Assembly (NCBI GenBank): GCA_947627445.1 | Contig: CANQWA010000020.1 | Location: forward strand, 1-50,539 | Direction of reading: 5' to 3' | Source: an uncultured Ruminococcus sp. | GTDB taxonomy: Bacteria; Bacillota; Clostridia; Oscillospirales; Ruminococcaceae | Length of the DNA stretch: 50,539 nt | Shown here: in pieces, positions 17,935-25,560 of the stretch | How positions within the stretch are numbered: position 1 is the stretch's first letter | Layout of the letters: the number at the start of each line of letters is the position of its first letter | Notes under the pieces: generated by a model | The model's input: only the letters and a program-made list of their open reading frames with translations | Told to the model about the DNA's origin: nothing | Database searches by the model: none | Made by a program: the position numbers and the translations under genes

Positions 17935-18459
17935 CTAACGCTTCCTTTCCAAAGCAGTCTCGGCTGCTTGATCTTCGTAGATTTTTCTCGGCAAAAAGGG
18001 AATTTCCAGCTTTCTTTTCAGCCGAAAGAACCAAGTGCCCTCCATTTCCATGGGAAATACAAAAATACAAGGCACACGAAACAAATTTGCCCCCAGTACA
18101 TCGGTAAAGATCTGATCACCCACCGCTGCTGTTTCCTTCCGTGACAAGCCGATTTTCCGGAGCGCCTCACGATAGCCTTTTGACAAAGGCTTTTTACCGT
18201 CACAGACAAAATCCACACCCAGCCGTGCAGCAAAGGGTGCAACCCGGGGCGGATGGTTATTGGACACCAGACACAGAGAAATCCCGGCGCTGCGCATCCG
18301 GGTGACCCACTGCTCCACGCCCTCTGCCGGTATGGGATTGTCATGCGTGGTCAGTGTATTATCAATATCCAGAAGCAGCCCCCGGACACTCATTTTTTTC
18401 AGCAGCTCCGGTGTAATATCACAAACGCTCCGAAGTGCGATTTTTGCACGGAACAGCAT
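17935..18459 (-). CDS. yqeG: YqeG family HAD-type phosphatase
   Basis: The 174-residue HAD hydrolase carries motif I LLLDIDNTLTTHD, motif II CLVSNNH, a Lys in CDGKKPLSKG and motif III VGDQIFTDVLGAN. YqeG proteins are conserved in Firmicutes, and some relatives act on phosphatidylglycerophosphate; the substrate here is not proven. ATG 18459 is chosen because AGGAGG sits 8 nt upstream; the longer frame to 18525 has no better site. It heads a run with aroQ and pepP. A weak TATAAT lies at 18549-18554 on the minus strand. Confidence 0.88.
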   Translation of the reverse strand: MLFRAKIALRSVCDITPELLKKMSVRGLLLDIDNTLTTHDNPIPAEGVEQWVTRMRSAGISLCLVSNNHPPRVAPFAARLGVDFVCDGKKPLSKGYREALRKIGLSRKETAAVGDQIFTDVLGANLFRVPCIFVFPMEMEGTWFFRLKRKLEIPFLPRKIYEDQAAETALERKR

Positions 18460-18498
18460 TGCCTCAGCCTCCTCTTTTCGGATGTGCAAACTCATTCT

Positions 18499-18539
18499 GA
18501 ACTTGTCCCACAGGAAAATGCACAAACTGGGTCAAGTCC
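18499..18539. repeat. Short palindrome related to the repeat ends
   Basis: GAACTTGTCCCA and TGGGTCAAGTCC face each other around a 17-nt spacer, just upstream of yqeG. It resembles another internally deleted derivative of the element ends. Low-level evidence. Confidence 0.35.
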
Positions 18540-18637
18540 TGATAGTTCATTATACTCTATTTTTCACGCCGGAAATGTCGAAAGCCGGGTGATGCAAATT
18601 ACCGGAATGCAAATGCATGGAGACCCGGTATCATACC

Positions 18638-18668
18638 AAAAAACGGACGCACTGAACCAGTGCGTCCG
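18638..18668 (-). terminator. Terminator after rpsU
   Basis: On the minus strand a perfect 11-bp stem (CGGACGCACTG with CAGTGCGTCCG) and a 3-nt loop are followed by six T residues. It lies 27 nt after the rpsU stop. Confidence 0.92.
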
Positions 18669-18694
18669 CATGCTTGCTTGTGTATCGCAATATA

Positions 18695-18868
18695 TCAATA
18701 CTTACGCTTACGAGCAGCTTCAGACTTCTTCTTGCGCTTTACAGAAGGCTTTTCATAATGCTCTCTTTTACGAACTTCAGCGATAACGCCGTCCTTCGCA
18801 CAAGATCTCTTAAAGCGCTTCAGAGCAGTGTCCAAAGACTCGTTCTTACCAACGCGAACTTCTGCCAC
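18695..18868 (-). CDS. rpsU: 30S ribosomal protein S21
   Basis: This 57-codon gene starts with [21 protein letters not shown], then [19 protein letters not shown] and a basic tail ending AARKRKY. It is a textbook bS21 sequence. GGAGGG lies upstream with extra ATG and TAA triplets between, so GTG is the start. It is a single-gene transcription unit with its own strong promoter and terminator. S21 helps initiation on Shine-Dalgarno mRNAs. Confidence 0.97.
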   Translation of the reverse strand: MAEVRVGKNESLDTALKRFKRSCAKDGVIAEVRKREHYEKPSVKRKKKSEAARKRKY

Positions 18869-19015
18869 TTACATTTCCCTCCCTTTGCCACTACAGCAGA
18901 GGCTAATTTTCCATCCGGCCAAGCCGGACTTCCAATCTATATATCCGTTATCTGAAAACAGAAAACGGGTATCAGCAATATCTGTTATGTGTCAATATTT
19001 TTTGCAATATAAACT

Positions 19016-19044
19016 ATTGTACCACATATTGTTGTGCCTGTCAA
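19016..19044 (-). promoter_or_regulatory. Predicted strong sigma-A promoter for rpsU
   Basis: Minus strand TTGACA, 17-nt spacer, TACAAT with TGTGG before it (extended -10). It begins only about 20 nt after the leuS stop, with no terminator in between. The leader is about 140 nt. Confidence 0.85.
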
Positions 19045-19062
19045 GCATTTTTCTGATTTTAG

Positions 19063-21477
19063 TTATTTTGCCACAAAATTTACAAGTTTCTTTGGCACAT
19101 ATATCTCTTTTATTACGGTTTTTCCGGCAAGAGCCTCGGCAATCTTCGGTTCTGCGGCAGCCTGTACCAGAACGGTTTCTTTTTCTGCATCGGCAGGGAT
19201 GTTCAGTTTGGCACGAACCTTGCCATTGATCTGCAATACGATCTCAATGGTATCATCCACGCACAGCGCCTCGTCATAGGTGATCCATTCCTGCTCGCTG
19301 AGTACGCCCTCACAGCCAATTTGTTGATACAGTTCTTCTGCAATATGGGGTGCAAAGGGATACAGCAGTACCAGAAAGTCACGAAGCTCCTTCTTTGTCA
19401 CAGAACCGACATTATAGATATCGTTCAACAGGGTCATCATGGCAGCAATCGCCGTGTTGAACTTCATGGCTTCAATGTCCTCAGACACCTTTTTGATGGT
19501 CTTGTGCATATTAGAACGCAGTGCGTCACTGTAAGAATCTCCATCCACCAGCTTCTCCTGCAATGCCCAGATACGGTCTGCAAACCGCTTGCAGCCTTTG
19601 ACACTGCTGTCACTCCAGGGTGCTGCCTTTTCGTAGTCGCCCATAAAGAGAACATACAGACGGAGTACATCTGCGCCATATACCTTTACCACATCGTTGG
19701 GATCAACCACATTCCCCCTGGATTTGGACATCTTTTCGCCATCCGGTCCCAGAATCAGACCTTGCGCCGTTCTCTTAGCATAAGGCTCTGCCGTGGGAAC
19801 AAGTCCCATATCATACAGGAACTTGTGCCAGAACCGAGAATATATCATATGGCGTGTAACATGCTCCATGCCGCCGTTGTACCAGTCAACAGGCATCCAG
19901 TATGCCATTTCCTCCTGCGAAGCAAATGCCTTGTCATTCTTTGGATCACAGTAACGCAGAAAATACCAGGAAGAACCTGCCCACTGAGGCATCGTATCGG
20001 TTTCACGCTTGGCATTGCCGCCGCATCTGGGGCACTGACAGTGGACAAAGGATTCGATCTTTGCCAACGGACTCTCGCCGTCTGTACCGGGTTCAAAATT
20101 CTCCACCGGCGGCAGTCTCAGAGGCAGTTCCTCATAGGGCACAGGTACCATGCCGCATTTTGGACAATGCACAATAGGAATGGGTTCACCCCAATATCTC
20201 TGACGGTTAAACGCCCAGTCTTTCATTTTATATTGTACACCTTTTTCACCGCAGCCCTTTTTCTCCAGAACTGTCAGCATTTTGGCAATCGCATCCTTTT
20301 TATTGGAAATGCCGTTCAGCACATCAGAATTCACCATTTCGCCGTCACCGGTATAGGCTTCTTTAGAAATATCGCCGCCTTTGATCACTTCGATAATATC
20401 AATGCCGAATTTCTTGGCAAACTCATAATCACGTGTATCGTGCGCCGGCACTGCCATGATCGCACCAGTACCATAGCCCATCATGACATAGTCCGAAATA
20501 TAGATAGGAATTTCTTTGCCGGTAACCGGATTGACAGCAGTCAATCCCTCGATCTTTACGCCGGTCTTATCCTTGACAAGCTGTGTTCTCTCAAACTCAC
20601 TCTTCTTGGCACACTCTGCCTTGTAGTTGTCCAGTTCATCCATATTGGCAATGCTGTCCCGGTATTTCTGAATCATGGGATGCTCCGGCGCAATAACCAT
20701 AAAAGTAACACCATAAAGTGTATCTGGACGAGTGGTGTAGATGCGCAGGGTTTCCTCTGCATGCTCTTTGACGGAAAAATTCACAAATGCACCAGTGGAT
20801 TTGCCAATCCAGTTCTCTTGCTGCAGCTTGATGTTAGGAAGATAGTCGACAGTTTCCAGTCCTTCCAGGAGCTTATCCGCATACTCGGTGATACGGAGAT
20901 ACCAGACCTCTTTGGTTTTCTGCACGATATCGCTGTGGCAGATGTCACATTTGCCGCCCTGAGAATCCTCATTGGACAGAACCACCTTACAACTGGGGCA
21001 GTAGTTCACCAGTGTCTTGTCACGGAAGGCGAGACCGTTTTCAAACATCTTCAGAAAAATCCACTGTGTCCATTTATAATAGTCCTCATCCGTGGTATCG
21101 ATCACTCTGTCCCAGTCAAAGGAAAAGCCTACCTTTTTCAGCTGTCCGGTGAATTTCACAATGTTGTCATCTGTTACCTTACGGGGATGTACGCCAGTTT
21201 TGATGGCAGTATTCTCCGTGGGCAGTCCATAGGCGTCAAAACCAATGGGAAACAGCACATTATAGCCCTGCATCCGGCGCTTCCGGCTGACAACCTCCAG
21301 ACCGGAATATGCCTTGATGTGACCCACATGCATACCATGCCCCGAGGGATAGGGAAATTCTACCAGTGCGTAGAATTTCGGCTTGGTATGATCGGAAGAA
21401 GCACGGAACGAGCCGTTGTCTTCCCAGTATTTCTGCCATTTGGATTCAATGGCGGCAAAATCGTATTTCTTACTCAT
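19063..21477 (-). CDS. leuS: Leucyl-tRNA synthetase
   Basis: The 804-residue class I synthetase charges tRNA(Leu). The HIGH motif is in YPSGHGMHVGHIKAY. Two zinc-type cysteine clusters are visible (CPSCKVV and CDICHSD; later CPKCGMV and CPRCGGN). The editing (CP1) domain includes TTRPDTLYGVTFMVIAPEHP. The KMSKS motif is in GEKMSKSRGNVVDPND, and a C-terminal tRNA-binding domain ends the protein. There is no room for a T-box upstream, because rsfS ends 90 bp away and that gap carries a family-C hairpin; leuS is probably cotranscribed with rsfS. Confidence 0.98.
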   Translation of the reverse strand: MSKKYDFAAIESKWQKYWEDNGSFRASSDHTKPKFYALVEFPYPSGHGMHVGHIKAYSGLEVVSRKRRMQGYNVLFPIGFDAYGLPTENTAIKTGVHPRKVTDDNIVKFTGQLKKVGFSFDWDRVIDTTDEDYYKWTQWIFLKMFENGLAFRDKTLVNYCPSCKVVLSNEDSQGGKCDICHSDIVQKTKEVWYLRITEYADKLLEGLETVDYLPNIKLQQENWIGKSTGAFVNFSVKEHAEETLRIYTTRPDTLYGVTFMVIAPEHPMIQKYRDSIANMDELDNYKAECAKKSEFERTQLVKDKTGVKIEGLTAVNPVTGKEIPIYISDYVMMGYGTGAIMAVPAHDTRDYEFAKKFGIDIIEVIKGGDISKEAYTGDGEMVNSDVLNGISNKKDAIAKMLTVLEKKGCGEKGVQYKMKDWAFNRQRYWGEPIPIVHCPKCGMVPVPYEELPLRLPPVENFEPGTDGESPLAKIESFVHCQCPRCGGNAKRETDTMPQWAGSSWYFLRYCDPKNDKAFASQEEMAYWMPVDWYNGGMEHVTRHMIYSRFWHKFLYDMGLVPTAEPYAKRTAQGLILGPDGEKMSKSRGNVVDPNDVVKVYGADVLRLYVLFMGDYEKAAPWSDSSVKGCKRFADRIWALQEKLVDGDSYSDALRSNMHKTIKKVSEDIEAMKFNTAIAAMMTLLNDIYNVGSVTKKELRDFLVLLYPFAPHIAEELYQQIGCEGVLSEQEWITYDEALCVDDTIEIVLQINGKVRAKLNIPADAEKETVLVQAAAEPKIAEALAGKTVIKEIYVPKKLVNFVAK

Positions 21478-21508
21478 CTATATCATTCCTTTTTGATTCT
21501 GATTTCTC

Positions 21509-21545
21509 AAGGCAAATCCGCACCATCTTTGTGCGGGGTTGCCTC
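21509..21545. repeat. Family C hairpin in the rsfS-leuS gap
   Basis: AAGGCAAATCCGCAC, loop CATCTTT, GTGCGGGGTTGCCT. It is the short form of the family C ends (see 2983-3164) and lies between cotranscribed genes, where it could affect mRNA processing or stability. Confidence 0.65.
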
Positions 21546-21567
21546 AACGGTTGGCTATCATAAACCG

Positions 21568-21942
21568 TCATGCTTCCGGACCGTTGGGCTTTATCCACGC
21601 CGAAATATCCACCGGCTCGCCGTCTGCCCAAAGACGTTCCAGCTGATAAAATTCCCGGGCATCCTTATGGAACACATGCACAATGATATCCGAATAATCC
21701 AGTACAATCCAGCTGGAGCCATTGCCCCTGCCTTCCCGGTGAGTCGGTTCGATGCCCTTCTGGGACATCTGATATTCCACCTCGTCTGCCAATGTCCGGG
21801 TGTGCGTGCTGCTGGTGCCGTTGGCGATGACAAAATAATCTCCCAGAATCGTCAGATCCCCGATCTGGATCGCCTGAATTTCCTCTCCCCGCTTGCTGTC
21901 CAGTGCTTTAATGATAATTTCCAGCTTTTCCTGCTGTGTCAT
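21568..21942 (-). CDS. rsfS: Ribosomal silencing factor RsfS
   Basis: RsfS binds uL14 and blocks subunit joining when nutrients are scarce. The 124-residue protein has the DUF143 core: LTILGDYFVIANGTSSTHTR, REGRGNGSSWIVLDYSDIIV and HVFHKDAREFYQLERLW. ATG 21942 has AAAGGA upstream; the longer open frame reaches into element D2 and is not supported. Its usual neighbours (nadD, yqeK, LCP gene) precede it, but a 244-nt gap containing a multi-hairpin element separates it from the LCP gene. Confidence 0.95.
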   Translation of the reverse strand: MTQQEKLEIIIKALDSKRGEEIQAIQIGDLTILGDYFVIANGTSSTHTRTLADEVEYQMSQKGIEPTHREGRGNGSSWIVLDYSDIIVHVFHKDAREFYQLERLWADGEPVDISAWIKPNGPEA

Positions 21943-21960
21943 AGTATTTTTTCCTTTCCA

Positions 21961-22187
21961 GGGTGTGTTGGCGTCATCTGATACTACCCCTCTAAAATCC
22001 AATCAAACATCGGATTTTGGAGGAACGCCTGCTGTGCAGGCACCAATCGGCTTTGCCGATTGCCGTCTCATACCATCCTCTGCGCCGCCTGCGGCGGCAC
22101 AATTCCGATCGATCCATCTATCGAAATTTAGAGGATTGGGTTGAAATGCTTGTCAGACAAGCGTTTTGCAGTCGTGTCAATACGCCC
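21961..22187. repeat. Multi-hairpin intergenic element D2
   Basis: A 227-bp stretch bounded by near-inverted ends (GGGTGTGTTGGC and GTGTCAATACGCCC) holds consecutive perfect hairpins: GCCTGC-TGT-GCAGGC (22027-22041), AATCGGC-TTT-GCCGATT (22045-22061), GCCGCC-TGC-GGCGGC (22084-22098) and GCTTGTC-A-GACAAGC (22148-22162). CCTCTAAA (21989-21996) can pair with TTTAGAGG (22127-22134), enclosing the first three, or locally with GGATTTTGGAGG (22012-22023). It may be a structured RNA or a non-autonomous element. Its right end touches the LCP stop codon. Confidence 0.6.
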
Positions 22188-23422
22188 TAAGTCTGTTTGC
22201 CGTCATTGCTGTCTCCGGCGTGAATGTCGGCAAGGTTTTCCTGTGTGTCATCGTTACTGGTCTCCTGATAAGAGCCTTCCGGAATCAATTCCACAATGGC
22301 ACTTTCCTCCGGATAGATCTCGTTCTGATAAGGGCGGAAATACCCGTTCAGCAGATCAATGGTGGCATTCTTATGAATGGAATAAACCGACTGATAATCA
22401 TATCCCGGGGGATAATAGTCTGCCCCTTCACCGGGCACCATAAACACATTGACGGAATCCATAGTCAACCGTTCAGAAGCAAAATCTGCCACCATGCTGA
22501 TCTGCTCCAGAGACAAGTCTGTGGCGATCCACTGATTCTTATAGATCTTCTGCATGGCACTCATCAGCTCGATCTGGGTCATGTTCAGCATTTTTTCCAT
22601 AGCTGCGGCGAGAAAGATCCGCTGTGCCTTTACTCGTCCGATGTCGCCTTCTTCGTAGCCGTGACGAAACCGGACAAACCACTCCGACTGCTGACCGTCC
22701 AGCACCTGTTCGCCAGCCGGCAGAATCTTATCCGCTTCATAATAGATCCGCTCCGGCAGCGTAATGGGAATGCCGCCGATTGAATCTACAATGTTGGCAA
22801 TATCCTTACAGTTCAGCTTCACGTAGCAGTCCACATAGATACAGAAGTTCTCTTCAATGGCATTGACTACACGCTGAATGGGTGTTACACCGCTCTCTTG
22901 TCCGCTGTTGTAGATGCTGTTAAACTTTCCAGTCGAATATGCCGCATAGTCCGGCATGTAGGAGTCCCGGGGAATCTGTAAAATATTCATGGTACCGGCG
23001 ATCAGATCAAACTGGAGAATCCAGCTGACATCAGATCGTGTGCCGTCCTCATCCATGCCCAGAAACAAAATGGTATACTGTCCCTCAATGATCTGTTCCA
23101 GATCCAGACCGTCGTTCAGGTCAGAATCCAGCCCCTCCTTCAGATTCAGCAGAGAAGCATCCGCAGAATCCACCTTGGAAAGCGTACCCTCCTGTTCCAC
23201 CAGGGGCTGCCATAGCTTCCAGTATTTCAGAATGGAAACCTGCTGATTGGTGATCACATCTCCGGTTCGTTTCTCAAAATTGATAATCGGTACATTCAGT
23301 ATCAGAACCGTGATCAACACCAGACTGACAAGAATGCTTCCTATCATGACAGCAAAATCCTTGGGACTGTTTTTCTTTTTCGTAGGCAAAAATCCCTGTC
23401 TGCCTGCATCGTTCTTCTTCAT
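22187..23422 (-). CDS. LytR-CpsA-Psr (LCP) family glycopolymer transferase
   Basis: LCP proteins attach teichoic-acid-like or capsular polymers to peptidoglycan from lipid-linked precursors. The protein (411 residues from ATG 23422) has a short basic cytoplasmic N terminus, one membrane helix (about residues 23-45) and an extracellular LCP domain with FLGMDEDGTRSDV, LQIPRDSYM, GKFNSIYNSG and RFRHGYEEGDIGRVKAQR, containing the arginines that bind pyrophosphate. The C-terminal tail is Asp/Ser-rich. An in-frame GTG at 23467 is an alternative start; neither start has an ideal ribosome site. The stop TAG overlaps the end of element D2. yqeK precedes it. Confidence 0.9.
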   Translation of the reverse strand: MKKNDAGRQGFLPTKKKNSPKDFAVMIGSILVSLVLITVLILNVPIINFEKRTGDVITNQQVSILKYWKLWQPLVEQEGTLSKVDSADASLLNLKEGLDSDLNDGLDLEQIIEGQYTILFLGMDEDGTRSDVSWILQFDLIAGTMNILQIPRDSYMPDYAAYSTGKFNSIYNSGQESGVTPIQRVVNAIEENFCIYVDCYVKLNCKDIANIVDSIGGIPITLPERIYYEADKILPAGEQVLDGQQSEWFVRFRHGYEEGDIGRVKAQRIFLAAAMEKMLNMTQIELMSAMQKIYKNQWIATDLSLEQISMVADFASERLTMDSVNVFMVPGEGADYYPPGYDYQSVYSIHKNATIDLLNGYFRPYQNEIYPEESAIVELIPEGSYQETSNDDTQENLADIHAGDSNDGKQT

Positions 23423-23476
23423 AAGCGATGGTTCATCCTCTCTGCTGCAATCTGTCAAGCTGTTCACACAACATCG

Positions 23477-24052
23477 TCATGGAAGCAGCTTCTGGATGTT
23501 TTCGTTATATGCGTCCAGCGTATGGTGCGGAATAGGAACTTCTCTGTGCAAAAGCTTTTGCAGAGAATATCTCAACGCATAACACATGCCAGCCGTCAGG
23601 CTTTCTTTCGTTTTCCGCCGCATCACATCCACATCCGGATAGCTGCGCTCTGCCGAAATCATATCCGCCAGATAGACAATCTTTTCCAGCTGGGACATGC
23701 CGCCTCTTCCAACAGTATGATACCGCACTGCATGGAGAATATCCAGATCTGTCACGCCAAAATCCCGGCGAAGCATTTCTGCACCGGCGATGCCGTGCCA
23801 GACCTTGAACGCATGACGTTCCTCCGTACAGACATCCAGGTCAGAACTCATCATCAGAGTATACTGCACATCCTGCGGCTCTTCCTTGCAGATATCATGT
23901 ACCAATCCGGCAAAACGTGCGGTTTCTACATCTACGCCGCCGAATCGTTTTGCCAGTTCTGCGCTGGATTCCGAAACATTCATAGAGTGGATATATCGTT
24001 TTTGAGACAGGTGTTCTTTTAAATATTTCCGATAGCTGTCCAGATGTGCCAT
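23477..24052 (-). CDS. yqeK: YqeK-type HD-domain nucleotidase (Ap4A hydrolase)
   Basis: The 191-residue HD-superfamily hydrolase is of the YqeK type, characterised relatives of which cleave Ap4A symmetrically. HD metal motifs: RYIHSMNV, GLVHDICKEE, WHGIAGAEM and LADMISAERSYPDVD. It lies between nadD and the LCP/rsfS genes, the conserved Firmicutes order. It starts 21 bases after the nadD stop; a TACAAT -10-like site with a TTGCTA -35 lies inside the 3' end of nadD. Confidence 0.93.
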   Translation of the reverse strand: MAHLDSYRKYLKEHLSQKRYIHSMNVSESSAELAKRFGGVDVETARFAGLVHDICKEEPQDVQYTLMMSSDLDVCTEERHAFKVWHGIAGAEMLRRDFGVTDLDILHAVRYHTVGRGGMSQLEKIVYLADMISAERSYPDVDVMRRKTKESLTAGMCYALRYSLQKLLHREVPIPHHTLDAYNENIQKLLP

Positions 24053-24073
24053 GCAAGCTGCGCTTCCTTTCCG

Positions 24074-24682
24074 TTATATCTGATCTTCATATAAGTGATG
24101 TCTCACTATATATTGTACTACTTTTTTCGGCAAATAGCAAGAAAAATCTTCTCGATTTTGTATACTTTCCCGAATTTTTGTAGAAGATATGGTGTAAGGA
24201 CGCGCATTGCACAGATAAATTTTGCCAAATTGCAACAAAAGATTCCGCTGCTTTTCCAACTGCTCACGGTCATCGGCTTCTCTGGAAACCACACCGAGAG
24301 AAACATGAGATAAAATATCCTGCCACCGGTACCATTTCTGAAAGGACAAAAACATATCGCTTCCCAACAGCAACACCAGCTCATCCACGGGATACTGCTG
24401 ACGAAAATGGGCTGCGGTATAACAGGTATAGCTGACTTGATTCCGTTCCAACTCAAATGCATCCGCAGAACAAAAGGGCAGTTCCTCTGCCGCCAGCCGG
24501 CACATTGCCAGCCGGTCAGCAGGTGTGGCAGTCTCCTTTTGATTCTGCTTGAAGGGAGACACTCGTGCCGGGATCAGGATCACCCGGTCTAAAGAAAAGC
24601 TCTCTTTTGCCGCCCGGATCAGATGCAGATGTCCGTTGTGAATGGGATTGAAGCTGCCGCCGAACAGTCCAATCCGCTGCAT
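24074..24682 (-). CDS. nadD: Nicotinate-nucleotide adenylyltransferase
   Basis: NadD makes deamido-NAD from nicotinate mononucleotide and ATP. The 202-residue protein carries the nucleotidyltransferase motif GLFGGSFNPIHNGHL, the loop IPARVSPFKQ and C-terminal YTISSTKIRESI. The ATG overlaps the yhbY stop by one base (TGATG), indicating coupling. It is followed by yqeK. Confidence 0.97.
   Translation of the reverse strand: MQRIGLFGGSFNPIHNGHLHLIRAAKESFSLDRVILIPARVSPFKQNQKETATPADRLAMCRLAAEELPFCSADAFELERNQVSYTCYTAAHFRQQYPVDELVLLLGSDMFLSFQKWYRWQDILSHVSLGVVSREADDREQLEKQRNLLLQFGKIYLCNARPYTISSTKIRESIQNREDFSCYLPKKVVQYIVRHHLYEDQI
24112..24140 (-). promoter_or_regulatory. Candidate internal promoter for yqeK-LCP
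   Basis: Minus strand TTGCTA, 17-nt spacer, TACAAT, inside the last codons of nadD. Plausible by match and spacing only. Confidence 0.35.
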
Positions 24683-24969
24683 CAGAACTCAATCACCGGT
24701 TCTTCCGGGTTACGCAGAAACAGCACAAAACGGCTGCCAATGACCTGTACCACATCTGCGCCGGTCTGTGCCGCAATTTGATCTGCGGCTTCCCGGGAAT
24801 CCATGGGACAATTATCCAGCACCCGCATTTTGATCAGTTCACGCTTGCGCAGTGCATCCTTTACCTGCTGAATCAGTGCGTCGCTGATGCCGCCTTTTCC
24901 CACCTGTAATATTGTATCATATGTGCTTGCAATGCCCCGCAATGCCGCACGCTGTTTACTTGTCAGCAT
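24682..24969 (-). CDS. yhbY: YhbY/CRM-domain RNA-binding protein
   Basis: This 95-residue protein is a single CRM domain: MLTSKQRAALRG, the GxGG loop in LQVGKGGISD, LIKMRVLDNC, and QVIGSRFVLF near the end. Family members bind ribosomal precursors and act in 50S assembly. It overlaps rdgB upstream by 7 nt and nadD downstream by 1 nt, so it is in the middle of a tightly packed operon. Confidence 0.95.
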   Translation of the reverse strand: MLTSKQRAALRGIASTYDTILQVGKGGISDALIQQVKDALRKRELIKMRVLDNCPMDSREAADQIAAQTGADVVQVIGSRFVLFLRNPEEPVIEF

Positions 24970-25559
24970 GATTTGTCCTCATTTCCAAAATAGTGTTTCA
25001 GCTCTGCCAGTGCATTGCCCCGGTGACTGATCTGATTTTTTTCCTCATCGGTCATTTCTGCCATGGTCTTTTCGCCGCAGACAAATATTGGATCATAGCC
25101 AAAGCCGTTTTTACCTCTCGGTTCTGTCCCGATGATCCCCTCACATTTTCCCTCAAAGAAATGCGCCTTTCCCTTGGCATCCATATAACAAAGCACACAG
25201 ACAAATCGTGCTGTCCGCTGCTTCGCCGGTCTGCCCGCCAAAAGCGCCAGCAATTGATGGCATCGGTCTGCATCGGTGGCATTTTCACCGGCAAACCGAT
25301 GGGAATACACCCCCGGTGCACCGTCCAGGGCATCTACCATCAGTCCGCTGTCATCTGCAATGACCGGACAGTGCAAGGCTTGAAAAACAGCCGCTGCTTT
25401 TAACTTTGCATTTTCAGCAAAAGTCGTGCCGTTTTCCTCCACCTCATCCTCAAAGCCGGCTTCTTTCTGAGAAACCGCCTCAAACCCGTAAGGCGCTAAT
25501 ATCGCACGGATCTCACGCAACTTTCCTGCATTGTTAGAAGCTATGACAATTTTCTCCAT
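24963..25559 (-). CDS. rdgB: RdgB/HAM1 family XTP/dITP diphosphatase
   Basis: This enzyme hydrolyses non-canonical purine nucleotides (XTP, dITP, ITP) so they are not incorporated into DNA or RNA. The 198-residue protein has VIASNNAGKLREI at the N terminus, VIADDSGLMVDALDGAPGVYS, GKCEGIIGTEPRG and FGYDPIF. ATG 25559 follows GGAGG by 7 nt and lies one base after the ftsY stop. The upstream extension of the open frame runs into ftsY and is not used. Confidence 0.96.
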   Translation of the reverse strand: MEKIVIASNNAGKLREIRAILAPYGFEAVSQKEAGFEDEVEENGTTFAENAKLKAAAVFQALHCPVIADDSGLMVDALDGAPGVYSHRFAGENATDADRCHQLLALLAGRPAKQRTARFVCVLCYMDAKGKAHFFEGKCEGIIGTEPRGKNGFGYDPIFVCGEKTMAEMTDEEKNQISHRGNALAELKHYFGNEDKSC

Positions 25560-25560
25560 A

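Noticed and set aside
21478-21567. A possible T-box upstream of leuS
   Set aside because: The gap is too short and contains only a family C hairpin; no T-box sequence or specifier loop is visible.
19321-21981. An open frame of 886 codons on the plus strand, antisense to leuS and rsfS
   Set aside because: It mirrors leuS almost exactly, has no recognisable domain and no ribosome site, and its composition (many His, Ile and Cys) is typical of antisense frames of a well-biased gene.
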